Assembly (NCBI GenBank): GCA_973895155.1
Contig: OZ316893.1
Span: 12,834,001-12,898,000, forward strand
Reading direction: 5' to 3'
DNA from: Marsupella aquatica
Taxonomy: Eukaryota > Marchantiophyta
DNA: 64,000 nt
Positions 10,700 through 23,200 of the stretch are shown piece by piece. A program made the translations under genes and the position numbers. The notes under the pieces were generated by a model that saw only the letters and a list, made by a program, of their open reading frames with translations, was not told the origin of the DNA and did no database searches. The first letter of the stretch is position 1, and each line of letters opens with the position of its first letter.

Positions 10700-13600
10700 A
10701 CTGCAAAACCTGCAAAGTAGCACGGTGTCTTGAGAAACTCTCCAAAAGAATCACTTTGGTAAAGGCATCAGCGGGATTGAGCTTTCATCAATCTTGACTA
10801 GCTCAAAAGTTTTATCAGACACTGCTTGCCTGATAAAATGGTACCTGATATCAATGTGCTTCACCTTGCTATCCATCACTTGGTTAGCAGCCAAGTGAAG
10901 AGCACTCTGACTATCACAGTTTAGAGTCATTTTACCATGCTCTAAACCCATCTCCGCGATCAACTTGTCCAACCAAATTGCTTCCTTTGTTGCTTCTGCT
11001 ACTGCAACATACTCTGCTTCTGTAGTAGACTGAGATATACACTTCTGCAAGGTAGATTCTCAACTGATATATCCTCCTTCAAGAGTAAATACAAACCCAG
11101 TTGTAGACCTCCTTGTATCCAGACAACCTCCATAGTCAGAATCTACATAGCCAACCAACGTTCTATCTGATCTGTTATCAAATAGTAATCCATAGTCTTG
11201 TGTACCCTTGAGATACCTGAGAATCCACTTCACAGCTTCCCAATGTACCTTCACTAGATTTGACATGAATCTGCAAACCTTGCCCATCGCTAGGGCCAAG
11301 TCAGACCTAGTACAAGTCATCAAATACATCAGACTGCCTACTGCCTTCTCATAAGGAATCTTAGCCATCAGACCTTTCTCCACAGCATCCGTAAGAGAGA
11401 AAGCCGATGATAACTTGAAATGTGAAGCTAAATGAATACTCACTGGCTTACAGTTTTCCATCCTGAATCGTGCAAGTACTTTCCTCGCATACTGGCCTTG
11501 ACTCAAGCACAACTGTCCAGTCTCAGAGTTCCTAAAAATCTCCATACCTAAGATCCTCTTGGCCTTACCAAGATCCTTAATCCTGAATTCAGCACTCAAT
11601 TTCGCCTTGAGACTGTCAACCTTAGATTGATCTTTAGCCACAATCAGCATGTCATCCACATAGATCACCAGAATGATGAAACCAAATACATCATTCTTGA
11701 CTGATTTCGTATACACACAAGGATCATACACCATCCTTGTAAAACCTTGAGCAAGCATGAAATCATCAAACCGCTTGTTTCACTGTCTGGGAGATTGCTT
11801 CAATCCATACAAGGACTTGAGCAATCTGCAAACTAAGTTCTCTTGGCCCTTCTTCATAAAGCCTAGCTGTCTCATGAAGATCATCTCTTCCAAGTTGCCA
11901 TAGAGAAAAGCAGTAACAACATCCATCTGATCCATCACCAGATTAAAAAACACAACAAGCTGACACAAGATCCGAATTGTGGAATACTTAGCCATAGGTG
12001 AAAAGACCTCATTGTAGTCCACTCCTTTCTCCTGAGTGAACCCCTTGGCAACAAGCCGTGCCTTGTAGATCTTATCTCCACCCTCTGAAGGACTGTCCTT
12101 CAACTTGTAAATCCACTTGCTGTCCACCACTTGCTGACCTCTTGGAAGCTCCACCAGCTCCCATGTCTTGTTGTTACTCAAAGATTGCATCTCCCTCTGC
12201 ATTGCTTGATTCCACTCATGCTTCTGCTCGAGCTTCTGCTCTGAAGCACAAGTCTCACTGTACGAAGAAGGCTCTCCTTCTTCCAAGATCAAAGCCATGT
12301 CATCTTCATCAGGTGCAATGTCAATATCATTTAGCTTAGATGAGTCTGCCCATTGACCATACCTGGTAGGAGCTCTAGTAGAACAACTGGAAGTTCTTCT
12401 AGTAGATGACTCAGGCTGATCTGCTACTGCTACTGGCTGAATTTGAGGTACCCCAGCAACAATCTGCTCCTCTTGTTCCATCACAGGAACCAGCTCCAAG
12501 CCCGGAGCTTCTCCATCTCTCCTGTCATGAACATCATCATGACTAATCTCCCCCTCAACCCCGTCTGGGATGGGAGATTTCCCCTTGTCAGTATGGGAGT
12601 CCTGAGAACTCTCCCCCTCCTTTGATGATCTGGATTCATTAAAGGACACATCTCTACTGATAATTAGCTTACAGGTTACTGGATCCCATAACCTATAACC
12701 CTTCACACCTTTCTGATAACCAAGGAAAATGCACTTCTTCGACTTGGACTCCAGCTTGGATCGAAGTTGGGAAGGTGTAAGCACATAAACATCACATCCA
12801 AAAATCCTTAGATGTGAGTAATCTGCTGGACGCCCGTACCTCATTTTAAATGGCGTCTTGAATCCAATAGAATTGGATGGAGAAAAATTTACCAAATAAG
12901 CTGTAGTGTTGACAGCTTCAGCCCAAAACTCATGTGGTAAGCATGATTGACTCAACATACTCCTCGAGCGGTCCAATAGTGTTCGGTTGAGTCTCTCAGA
13001 AATACCATTTTGTTGAGGAGTATAACTTGTTGTGAGATGGCGGGTAATCCCCTGCTCCTTAGAATACATTCCAAATTCACCGGAACTGTATTCACCGTCG
13101 TTATCCGATCGAAGATATTTCACCTTATTACCAGTCTGATTCTCTACTTGGGCTTTCCACTCCTTAAAAGTGGCAAAAACATCAGACTTATTGTGTAGAA
13201 AGTATATCCACACATACCTTGAGTAATCGTCAATGAACGTGACATAGTATAACCGTCCAGAATGTGAGGGAGTAGGGGCTGGACCCCACACATCACTATG
13301 TACATACTCAAGTACCTCCTTGTTGGTGTGCTTTCCAACTCCGAAGGGTTTCCTGTGATGCTTCCCTAGCACACAGTGCTCACAAAATTCCAACTTACAG
13401 GATTGCAAATTAGAAAGTAATCTTTTCTTCTGAAGAATAACCAAATCTTTTTCACTCATGTGGCCCAAACGGAAGTGCCACAGTCGGGCCGTCTCCTCAT
13501 GAGATAAGGTTACATTGGCTTCATCACAAACTACATTGCCCTCCAAAACGTATAGATTGTTATGTCTCCTTCCCTTCAATACAACTTTAGTATCAGTTGA

Positions 13601-13757
13601 AACCTGAAGGACACCATTAGCAGAACTCCATTGATGACCATTTTTTTCTAAAATTCCAAGTGAAATGAGATTTTTCATCATGCTGGGAATATGTCTCACA
13701 TTCCTCACCGTTCTCACAACACCATCAAACATCTGAAATCTAACAATCCGGTCAATT
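10700..13757 (-). pseudogene. Copia pol remnant (integrase, RT, RNase H)
   Basis: Reading from about 13757 downward: the pre-integrase segment (VRHIPSMMKNLISLG), integrase HHCC (HFRLGHM...CEHCVLGK), and the integrase catalytic triad in HSDVWGP, LRSDNDGEY and QNGISERLNRT. Next come the RT fingers and palm (KARLVAKGFTQEKGVDY; YVDDMLIV) and RNase H (DSDYGGCLDTRRSTTGF; STTEAEYVA). Two in-frame TGA codons near 11780 and 11057 stand where the family has Trp, in QW and ISW contexts, so both are explained by TGG-to-TGA changes. A one-base frameshift near 10785 moves the conserved C-terminal NPAD..TK segment out of frame. Host sequence is unlikely to depend on it. Confidence 0.93.
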
Positions 13758-13930
13758 CAAGTGAACCATACTACTCAAGCAACCATTGCCAATTCTGGCA
13801 GATGTTCTTTTTCACACATTCAAGCCAAAAATGAACCATACTTTTTAATCAACCACTATAATATGAATATCCCACCAATTCAACCATACTTCTTAATCAC
13901 CACTATAACACTAGATCCAGCCAATTCTGG
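13758..13930 (+). repeat. Short-repeat array flanking the truncated Copia (right side)
   Basis: Degenerate units with CTTxTTAATCAACCACTATAATATG and CCAATTCxACCATAC match the array at 10022-10143. The phrase CAAGCCAAAAATG also repeats at about 13822 and 13949. Confidence 0.65.
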
Positions 13931-16290
13931 CCGCTGGTCATTTCACGCAAGCCAAAAATGCTGGAAAAACTCTTGGCTGACTGCTGAAAAACTATTTTTT
14001 TGTCACCATTGGATCCACCCCTTAGAACTCTCCCGGCCACATGTTGCCCCATCCTGCACGCGTGCCTTCGGCCTGCCTTGCGGGTGTATGGGCTACACAA
14101 GCTCAGCCTCGATCAGGTGCCGTGTAGCCGGACACAGGCATCGGCATGAAGCCTTGGGAGGTGGACCTCGCCGTCCATGCCATCCACCTCGCCCTCCGTG
14201 CATGGTTGCCTGCACACTTCCTTGGCTTCTCCCTGGGCCCCCAATTGTAATTAATATGTGAAATACATGCAAATAATTTTATTTCCGTCTGAATTATTTG
14301 CATGTATTTCACATATTATTTACTTCTAACAAGTATTTTGACATATGAAATACTTATAACAAAGAATTTTTACTACTGATGAAAATAACAAGGGGTATTA
14401 GAGAAGTGGTCAATGGCATGGGGGTTCACACTTCTTTGAAAAAACCAACTTTGGAATCCAAACATGTAGCTTAAGTCATGTTTAAATGTGAAGTAAAACC
14501 AAATCTACGTCATAAAATAGAATGTGGAGAACTATTTTAATTGTCATAGTGAAAATAAGAAAACCACAACTTAATTATGATTCAATTTAATTTTTAACGT
14601 GAAATAACTACACGGTAGCTTTTTCACATATTCACTTTACTCTATAGTAACTTCTAAGATCATGATTAATAATAACTTTGGCCACCCTACCTATTATCAC
14701 GCGGGTACCTACCTAGAAGTAAGGAAGTCAAAGGGAAGAAGGAAGTCATTTATTATTAGTATATCTGTCCCACGATATATATTAGAACAAGAAGGAAAGT
14801 ACCCTCTTACCATTCCCACCAGATATTTAATTTAGGTACCGCATTGATGTGGCCCACAATACGGGTGTGCACATCAAACCTTTCCAACACCCCTGGCCCA
14901 GCATAACTAATAACGGGTGACAGGGACATGCGGATGAAGAATGCGGTGATTAAGTTTTATACTTAATTAAAATAAAAATGATATTGGTTAGTGTTACTCT
15001 GCAAACCTTTTCTAATAAATTCAGGTTGGCGTAAAATGCAAGCCCATATGTGGGCACAATATGGACTTGCTTTTGGTCACGTATTGATACACGTGGAATA
15101 GAAATATATTAGAAGAATATTGAAATAATAATATTTACATAGTTTAACCATGTTTGAATCAGCCAATGTGGGTGGTTGTCCAAGGAAAAATCTATGGAAT
15201 GTGAAATTATATATGATCACTTGTCTGCTCTTGAATAGTTGGTCATGGGGAGCTTTATTCAAATAGGGGGCCCAGGCTTGTATTTGAGTTTTGTTTTCTT
15301 TCATGTATTGCTCTTGCACAATATATCTTCCAAAATGGATGTTTTCTGGGGAAGAAGATACCCCACACTAATTGTGTATGCATAAATGAAAGTGTGACAA
15401 AACACAGTAAGTTTCATGAATGAAAAATCACAAGTGCCGAGTGGATCGATTTAACAGTGAGAGTTTGCAATTGGTGAAGCTAGGATGTTATTGTAGACAA
15501 GCCTTATGCCTGTGCGTTGCACAATGCAAAAGGGCCAGTCCATAGGGAGTTAGGCTGGGGCATTTATAGGGCAGCTGGAAGCACATATGTGTTAGGGGTG
15601 CACATATTCTCCATCAATGGTCAGGGAAAAAATCCAATCCAATCCAACAGTTGTGAATCTCTCTTGCCCATGAACTTTTTGTATTGGGAAGAAGGGTGGA
15701 AAAAGACGGGATCCCTTATTATAGTTATAGATGAAACAAACCATTATGTTCATATAGCTCAAATTCAATTAGGTGGATTGAAGCAAACTTTTATTAATGC
15801 TATGCTAATATAACTCAAACTCAATTAGGTGTATTGAGCCCTATTGGGTGATGAGCACTTTTTGGAGGGCCAGTGGCCCAAAGTAAAACACCCAGGTAAA
15901 GAGTACGTAGCCACAGATAATTGGCTTTAATCGCTCTACTTATGGCTTAGACAATGAGTGAGTCCTCTAAGGTGACAATAATCCCACGCTGACTGTCTTG
16001 AACGGCGGCTTCCTCCTCATGGCCGGATCAATGAGATCTATGTGGACGTCCCCCTGCTTTCGCTTCATGTCCTGACCTGGCATGTTTCCGTCGCTTCATC
16101 AGTTCATCAGGTCACGGCAGCGTTGTACTTTTAGCTCACTTAGTCAGGTTTGTCCCAAGCAGTTTGTAACGAAGTTTCGTGTGCCAGGATTGACCTCCTC
16201 GGTAGGACGCTAAACCTGAGAATAACACGTTAATATATGCACTAATATCCCGATCTTCAAGCCCTGGTCAAACCCGGTGCTTTGTCTGAA
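13931..16290. other. AT-rich intergenic DNA, no gene recognised
   Basis: Only short open frames. It contains a 27-bp perfect hairpin (listed separately). A smaller hairpin at about 15037-15068 (GCAAGCCCATAT against ATATGGACTTGC) and partial repeats of CTCAAaTTCAATTAGGTG near 15758 and 15814 are also visible. Proximal promoter sequence of LPR gene 1 should lie at the right end. Confidence 0.5.
14252..14318. repeat. 27-bp perfect inverted repeat (hairpin, 13-nt loop)
   Basis: Arms 14252-14278 and 14292-14318 are exact reverse complements, with GAAATACATGCAAATAA at the core of the left arm. The loop is 13 bases. AT-rich DNA alone rarely gives 27 uninterrupted pairs. A related but imperfect palindrome (AAGTATTTT...GAAATACTT) follows at about 14331-14355. 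It may be the tip of a foldback element or a young small-RNA-type inverted duplication. Confidence 0.85.
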
Positions 16291-16293
16291 CAT

Positions 16294-16302
16294 CTATAAG
16301 AG
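16294..16302 (+). promoter_or_regulatory. Possible TATA box of LPR gene 1
   Basis: CTATAAGAG lies about 260 bases upstream of the chosen ATG. It is the best TATA-like match in the upstream 400 bases and would give a 5' leader of about 230 bases. No equivalent was found at the same distance upstream of LPR gene 2. Confidence 0.3.
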
Positions 16303-16558
16303 CCCACTGCAAAGCTTTGTACTGCATTCAGACTTTGAGCCAACTGAGATTGCCAGTCATTGTCAGAACAGTAAGTCTCCTCTGTCTGTCTCCCCCCCCC
16401 CCAACCCCTTCGAAGGCTTGCTGGTGTAGATTGTGAAATCAACACTTGATTGTAGTCTCAGGTACGTAGGCGGTCTGTGTATGTCTCCTACAACGGAATC
16501 GTAACAGTATCAGATAGTTTCTGGTACAGTTTTCCCATCCAAGGATTCTCTAGCATGC

Positions 16559-18847
16559 ATGGAGGATAATCATTTCATCACTGCAGCCATGACGATGAAA
16601 CGAAGAGCTGGCTGGGGTACCTGCGGTACGAGTGGGCGCGCTGTGGCGATGCTTTTACTGCTGATAGTCTCCTGTGCAACCTCATCGACTGCACAAGGGA
16701 ATCATTCCGTCTGCCAGACACTAGACCCTTCCCCCACACTCACACCATTTATAGACGCTCTGCCTATTGTCGCATCGATTGACATTTCAAATCCTGACTG
16801 CCAGTTGACTTTGGGCACTTACAAAATCACCCAGGTACGTGTTACTCTCTGTTTTCAGCCTGAGTAAAATTGTCAATGTGATAGGTGTATATAGGGTAGG
16901 GAAGCCCGCTGGTTCAACTCTGATCACTCAGATAATGTGCTTTGAAATAGTTCTTGTGAATTTGAAGAAGCCAGTCGTAAGCGATTTAATTACGCTTCAT
17001 CTGATCGTCCACACAGGAAATTCTTGTCCATAGCTTTTCAGCCACACCGAAAGGTGTGGGACAAAGAAAAACCAAGCATGACAATAGAAATTTAAGTGGG
17101 GCATGATTTAGTCGTGTCACATTCGGAGTTACTTTACCTACTTTACCTATAGCTTGACGTGATACTCGATGCTGAGCGTGAACAAGATGCCTGTGGGGTG
17201 GATTCACATACACCATATATCGTGGCTATTCGCTCAGTCTCGTTGATATGTTTCCTGGACAATTGTATGCTTAATTAGTATCGTGCTCTAATATGTGCAT
17301 GGCTTTGATTCCTGCAGAAGATGCACTCCGAGCTTCCTCCAACAACGTTGTATGCATACGGAACGAGTCAGCACACAGCAACGGTTCCAGGGCCATCACT
17401 TGAAGCCACTCGTGGAAAGCCATCCAAAGTTCGGTTTGAGAATCACATCAGCGACAAAAATCCCTTCCTGCAAGTAGACCGAACCATTCACTGGGCCAAT
17501 CCACCCAACGGCGGTGTCCCTACTGTGACGCATCTTCATGGAGCAGAAGCACTGAGCGACTCTGATGGAAATCCAGATGCTTGGTTCACAAAGTTCGGTG
17601 ACAAGGGCCCTAAATTCGTCACTCAGAATTACACCTACGCGAATTCGCAGCCTCCCACTCTCCTTTGGTATCACGATCACAGTGTCGGAATGACCCGTAT
17701 TAATGCTCTGGCAGGCCTCGCTGGGCTCTACTTTATTCGGTCACCCGAGGAAGAACCTCAAGATCTTCCTTGTGGGAATTTTGAAGTTCCTCTTGTCATT
17801 CGAGATATGCAATTTTGGCCGAACGGATCCATCAATTTTCCGGACATCGGAAATTCACCATCTTATCATCCAAACTGGTGCCCAGAGTACTTTGGAGACA
17901 CCATACTCGTGAATGGCAAGGCCTGGCCTTACCTAAATGTTTATCCGGCGAAATACCGATTTAGGATGCTCAATTCAGCGAACGCTCGATTCTTCAACTT
18001 CTCGCTCAGCGACCCCTCCCTTGTTTTTACTCAAATTGGTACTGATGGAGGCTATCTGCCGTACTCTCAAGATCTCTCTTCGCTTCTTATGGCTCCAGCT
18101 TACAGAGCAGATGTGATCATAGATTTCTCGAAGCTCACCCCCGGGCAGTCCGTGTACATGAACAACTCCGCCGCAGCTCCATTTCCAAGTGGGTCGGAAG
18201 ATTTCAGCCCTCCCCAGATCAACTCAGTGATGGAATTCAGGGTCATTGAGACGCCTTCGGATCTGACGATCCCAAAACAAGTGATCCCGAAGGATTTTGG
18301 GCCGGATTCTGCTCTACCTCGCAAGTATAAAACAGATCAAGGGGACTACTACCGATTTTTGAGTTTGGTAGAGTATGATGATCCTGAGGGCAATCCCATC
18401 AGGTCTATTTTGGACAACCACACCTGGGAGGAACCTGTAACTGAGACTCCTACAATTGGAACCGTGGAAATCTGGGATCTGATAGACCTCACGCCTGATG
18501 CGCATCCGATTCATATTCATCTCATCGATTTCTTGATGGTATATCAACAGCCATTTTGCCAAGATTGTTACACAGCTGGCAACTGCTCTCTCCAGGTGCA
18601 GTTTCCTGATCCCGGCAGCTGCTTTACGCAACCTCCCCAGGAACCAGACGCGAGTCAAGTGGGATGGAAGGATACAGTCATTGTGTACCCAGCTGCTGTA
18701 ACCAGGTTCTGGACAAGGTGGACTCCTCGTCTGGGTGGGGACTTCCCGTTCGATCCCACTGCGTATCCTGGGTATGTCTGGCATTGCCATATTCTGGATC
18801 ACGAAGATAATGATATGATGAGGCCCATGCGTCCGAAGTGGAAGTAG
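16559..18847 (+). CDS. LPR-type multicopper ferroxidase, gene 1 (two exons)
   Basis: Exon 1 is 16559-16834 and exon 2 is 17318-18847. The intron has CAG|GTACGT at its 5' end and CTGCAG at its 3' end, phase 0. The product is 601 residues, close to Arabidopsis LPR1. A hydrophobic run (AMLLLLIVSC, about residues 30-39) is a secretion signal; the true start could be Met11 or Met13. All copper ligand motifs are present: HLHG (164-167), WYHDH (209-213), HPIHIH (488-493) and HCHILDHEDNDMM (581-593), with the type 1 Cys at about 582 and axial Met at about 592. Known LPR proteins oxidise Fe2+ in the cell wall space and tune iron-dependent phosphate responses; the family is related to bacterial CotA-type oxidases. 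Gene 2 at 46.4 kb is a paralogue with the intron at the same site. Confidence 0.93.
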
Positions 18848-20120
18848 ACTTCCGTTGAGTAACTTCACCGTTCATTTCGTCCGTATAGTTCTTTAATAAC
18901 TTCACTATTCATTTTGTATAGTTACATCATTAGTTGCTTTCAAACGAAATCATCGTACGTTTCTGCAGTGGTCTGAACACTCCGTGTACGATGAGGATTG
19001 TACATAATTTCAGTTCCCGTATGCAATTTTTCTTCAGAACGTAGATAATTACTTGTTTCATAGGGCTACCGAAGAGATTGAATTCGGGATTGTCCACCAC
19101 TGAATACATGATTTTCGAATTAACACTGACCAGCTCAGCTGTTAGAAAGGGTATAATTGTTGATAAGAACTTTAACAATTAAGGTGCAACCCTTGCGCGT
19201 CTTCCCTTTGTTGCAAGCTGTGTTTTTATTTTTTTTGCATGCCAAATGATGTCAATTCTTTGTAACGTGACAGTCAAGTTCAAATCTGTGCTCGGACGAC
19301 TCTTAGAGTATTGTACGATTAGTCATCATCCCTTCCCCTGGGTAGTGGGCACCGCGCTGTCTTCCCCCCAATTACTCACTTTAACTATTCCATGGAATCT
19401 ACAGCGAAGGCAACATCATTGCTTAGAACTAGAATTGTTCCAACTAGGATTGCCGATTGCGTACATGACTTGGTCAGAACCTCACTTCTGAGGAATTCCC
19501 CTCCAGGTCAACAGAATGGTCATGTTTGGTTCTCGTCAGTGCAATAGACATCCACCTGCATATGTCGCGGCCCTTCAAATTATTAGCTAAATAATCGAGA
19601 AGAACGCAAGGTTGAAGATAGTAGATGGAAGCAACATCAGAAAGGTATTGCTGCCGTCATCTCCTCATAAAACAATCGTGGTATGCGAGTGGTTAGGATT
19701 TCAATCTTGCGAGAACAAAACACCAACTAAAAGCTATAAAATCTCCACGGTCATACTCTAATTCGAGCAAAGTTGTCGAGAGCGTGACTAAACCGCAACA
19801 GCGATTCATAAGTCGGTGGTCACGAAACAAAAATTATATTGTGCGCATGCAACTATGGAAGCATTTGTTAATTTATGGCTGATTTGGTACTGTCATCGAG
19901 CCCTGAAGACCAAGCAGCTCCTGACAGTCACGTGTCCAACACTTAACGAAGTCACGTGTATAATTATTGCACAAGACGATGACTCCTTTTCTCCACGAAC
20001 AATGAAGTTTAGCTAAGCAGTTTCCTTACCCCCATAAATTAAATCTAATTAGATACATTAACTTGTAATAAAACCCCGTAGTACAAACAGACCACTAAGT
20101 CAACACAAAACAAAGCCAGA
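18848..20120. other. Intergenic, 3' flank of LPR gene 1
   Basis: No canonical AATAAA was seen near the stop codon. Small open frames on both strands show no domain. Nothing else recognisable. Confidence 0.5.
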
Positions 20121-20272
20121 ATTTGCTTGATGGGACCCAAAATATTTGCATGATGGACCTCAAAATGAAACCTCTTACTTGATAGGACCCTGATTGACCT
20201 TGAATCAACGTCCCCAACATTTCAGGGTCCTATCAAATAAGACAATTCATTTTGGAGTCCTATCAAGTAAAT
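20121..20272. mobile_element. Small inverted-repeat element (152 bp)
   Basis: The left end ATTTGCTTGATGGGACCCAA is mirrored at the right end by TTGGAGTCCTATCAAGTAAAT. A second, internal inverted pair (ACTTGATAGGACCCTGA against TCAGGGTCCTATCAAATA) lies within. It has no coding capacity. Its ends resemble those at about 31729-31885 (TTTGCTTxATCAACCCC), suggesting a dispersed foldback or MITE family. Confidence 0.55.
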
Positions 20273-23200
20273 CCCTCAAACGAAGCATAGTGTTGGGTTT
20301 AACAACATTTATTGTTGGGTTTAACAAAATTCCACACAGGCCCAAAACAAAGAGAATCCAAGTCCTGCGTGAACAGGTCATTGGGTTCCTTTGGGAGCAT
20401 CTGGAAAAATGAACAGGCCAGTTAACGTTCGTCTCAATCTTCCAACTAAGATATTGCGGACTATATAGATGCTAGCTTTCTCAATCTTCCAACTAAGATT
20501 TTGCATATACTTAATAAAATACGCTGGTGAGCGTTGTTTTTATCGACTTGTTTAAAAGCATGCCCATCTACAGTAGCACTTCAGAAGTATGAGCAAATAC
20601 TATCCATTTGTCAAAGATCTTGTCCTTCGTTGCTACTGGTTTTATTGTTGCCATGGCACTACGTATTCATTTCTCCAGAATCACTGCTGGAAAGACACTG
20701 AACTCAGTAGTGATCGTAGTAGTGATCGTCTTTGAAGGACGTAGGGCCCCAAGCAGACAAAGGTGCAGAGCTATGGAGGCAAACCGTTGTTTATGGCGAT
20801 TTTTGAGGATGTTTGAGCACAATAATGCTGAGTAGATAATTGTCTTCGCAGAAAGTAAGCTTTGCAAGTTAACAATCAGTGTAGCTAGACGAACCCTACA
20901 CTCATTGCATCTTCCTTTATGAGAACTTTCCAACTCACTGTTCAAGTTGATCAACAAAAGTTGTTCGGTGATTGCAAGTGAGGTTGAGTTGCATCAAGGG
21001 GCGTCCACTGATCTTGCGTCAAATCGGGCGTCAAATGTTGTTGTCGACACATCATAGAATCATTCTACAGTAGTTGGTTGCTGTCTGCACTGAAGTGCAG
21101 ATGTCTCGTTCATGCGAACTAAGAAATCGGTGTGGCGGATCATGATGCACCACGCGTGGCACGTCATTGGATGTCTTGACCTTGATTAATCTTCGAGCTA
21201 GAGATTCTTCGAAAGATCATACTTTTCCTTGACCAATAGTATTTGAGACCATTAAATCAACTCAAGTTTCGTTTCGAGACCCTTAATTTCAACTTCTTTG
21301 CAAGAAGGTCGATCTACCTCCAATGTATGACACCCAAAATTCCAGTCGTTACAGTTAGCACAACCGCACAGATTTCGTTCGAAGGCCCCTGATTTTCTGA
21401 ACACGCGCCAGCTAACGGACAAAGCAGTTTCGCGGATGGCCAAGCCTACATCCTACGTCCCAACAGACTCAAGCCAGCACAGGATGGCTACAGTGATGAC
21501 CGGGAGCATTGTCTCCCGTAAATTTTCCAAGGCAAGACGATCTCCCTTTTTGTCTTGACAAGAAAGCAGAGAATTGTTGCCATTCTTCCACCAGTCGCAA
21601 GTTTTGGTTGCTTTGACAATATTTTTATTGAAAACGAAAAGGTGCCTCAGAAGAGATTCATTCCCAGCCGGATTGACTGTTCAATAAAGTTCCGACATAC
21701 TTTACCATGACTTCTTAATCTAGCGGTATCCCTACCAACCCTACCTTCAGTACGTTATCCATCAGCCACAGGCGTCAGATCGATGCAGGCTGGGGCTTTC
21801 AAAAAATTGGTAGCTTGAAGTGCATATGCCAAGCCTTGTATCTGAGTCCAATGCCCCAATTATAAACTGGCATCGCTCAATGATCTCAATGCCCGACTGA
21901 GCCAGCCTCTGAAAGTATCTACCACATCAATTACGCTGAAGTCCTAGGTCGAGCCTAGCGGACTACATCGATCCAACTCGTCAAGAGCGTGTAACAACAG
22001 GAATGCTATTCCTTCAAAGTGCCAACCCTCTTACTGCAAGATGGACAACCTCTTGCTTTGTTCATTCAATCTTTACTTTGGAGTCATAGAGTTCCTGGTA
22101 TTACACCATCTTGACGAGTTGCGTTTCTGAAACTTCTGTTCCAGGAGACAGCTGCCATGATCATGTTTTTAAAAATTGTTGCACATAACGTATTGAAACA
22201 GGGTCACTGTGGATGGATGGGCGGATCATGATCGATGGGAGCCAGGAGCCAGTAACCCTACCTTGATGAAGCCGTACAAGGGACCAACAGTCTTAGGTAA
22301 GATTGTTTTGTCGAACTTCATCAACCTAGCTTAATATTGTCAATCCTCTAGCTATGCTGTCTTTGAAATTTCTAGCTGGGTTTCACTGCCAAAAGGTGAT
22401 TGTGAATACTCTACTTGACAGTTCTTGTTGAGATGGGAGTGGACGAGTACCACAAGTGACCCTCCTTTCGTAGTAGTTCCTTAGTCTAGAGACTTTCTAA
22501 CTAGATGGACGAGCAACGCGTAAAAACTTGAACAGCTGACAACTCGACGGAATTCCTTCAATGCACAATACATGACGATGGTGCAGCAGCAGCATTTACA
22601 AGGAAACTGGCAAAACATCATGATCGATCCGAGCCAGATGCCACTAACCCTACTGTCATGAAGAGAACAAGGGACCAAAGTCTTCGGTAACATTGTTGTC
22701 AACCTTCGATTAGTCTTGCTCGAACGATGGCACGTACTGAGACTTAGCAAATGACCCTTCCGTGTATATGGCCACCGGAAAATACAAGCTTGAAACTGAG
22801 ACAAATGGCCACTACTAGATTCAGCTAGAGCTTGCAATACTTTAGCTATATACCGTGAACTGCATTGCAAGCGTGAACTTCTTTGCAAGAATGGCTAAAA
22901 TCGTGGCTAAGCTGAAAGTAGGGCAGAGAAATGGGTGTTGATGACATTATATTCGCATACGTCCTGCACAGTACAACCGATGACAACTACAAGGCTGATG
23001 AGCAGGTTTGAACGCTGACAAGCTAATGTACCGGGATTCAGGCCGATACCGTAAAAGGAAACCTTCACAAGACCTACCTGCACACAGTCATACGGGGATC
23101 ATTTGCTGATCAAACGTTCTCTCTCAACAGAGCTGCTGCAATGCGCAGGGGAGTCAGATCACAACTCAAATAGAAAGAACGAAGCGGATCATTTACCTTG

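Larger units (their letters stand above)
10144..13757 (-). mobile_element. 5'-truncated Ty1/Copia retrotransposon
   Basis: A minus-strand Copia element keeping its 3' LTR (10144-10487), polypurine tract, and the integrase, reverse transcriptase and RNase H segments of pol. Coding similarity stops abruptly near 13757, upstream of the integrase zinc-binding region. Gag, protease, primer binding site and 5' LTR are missing and replaced by the short-repeat array that also flanks the other end. It is degenerate (two in-frame stops and a frameshift) and cannot be autonomous. Confidence 0.9.
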
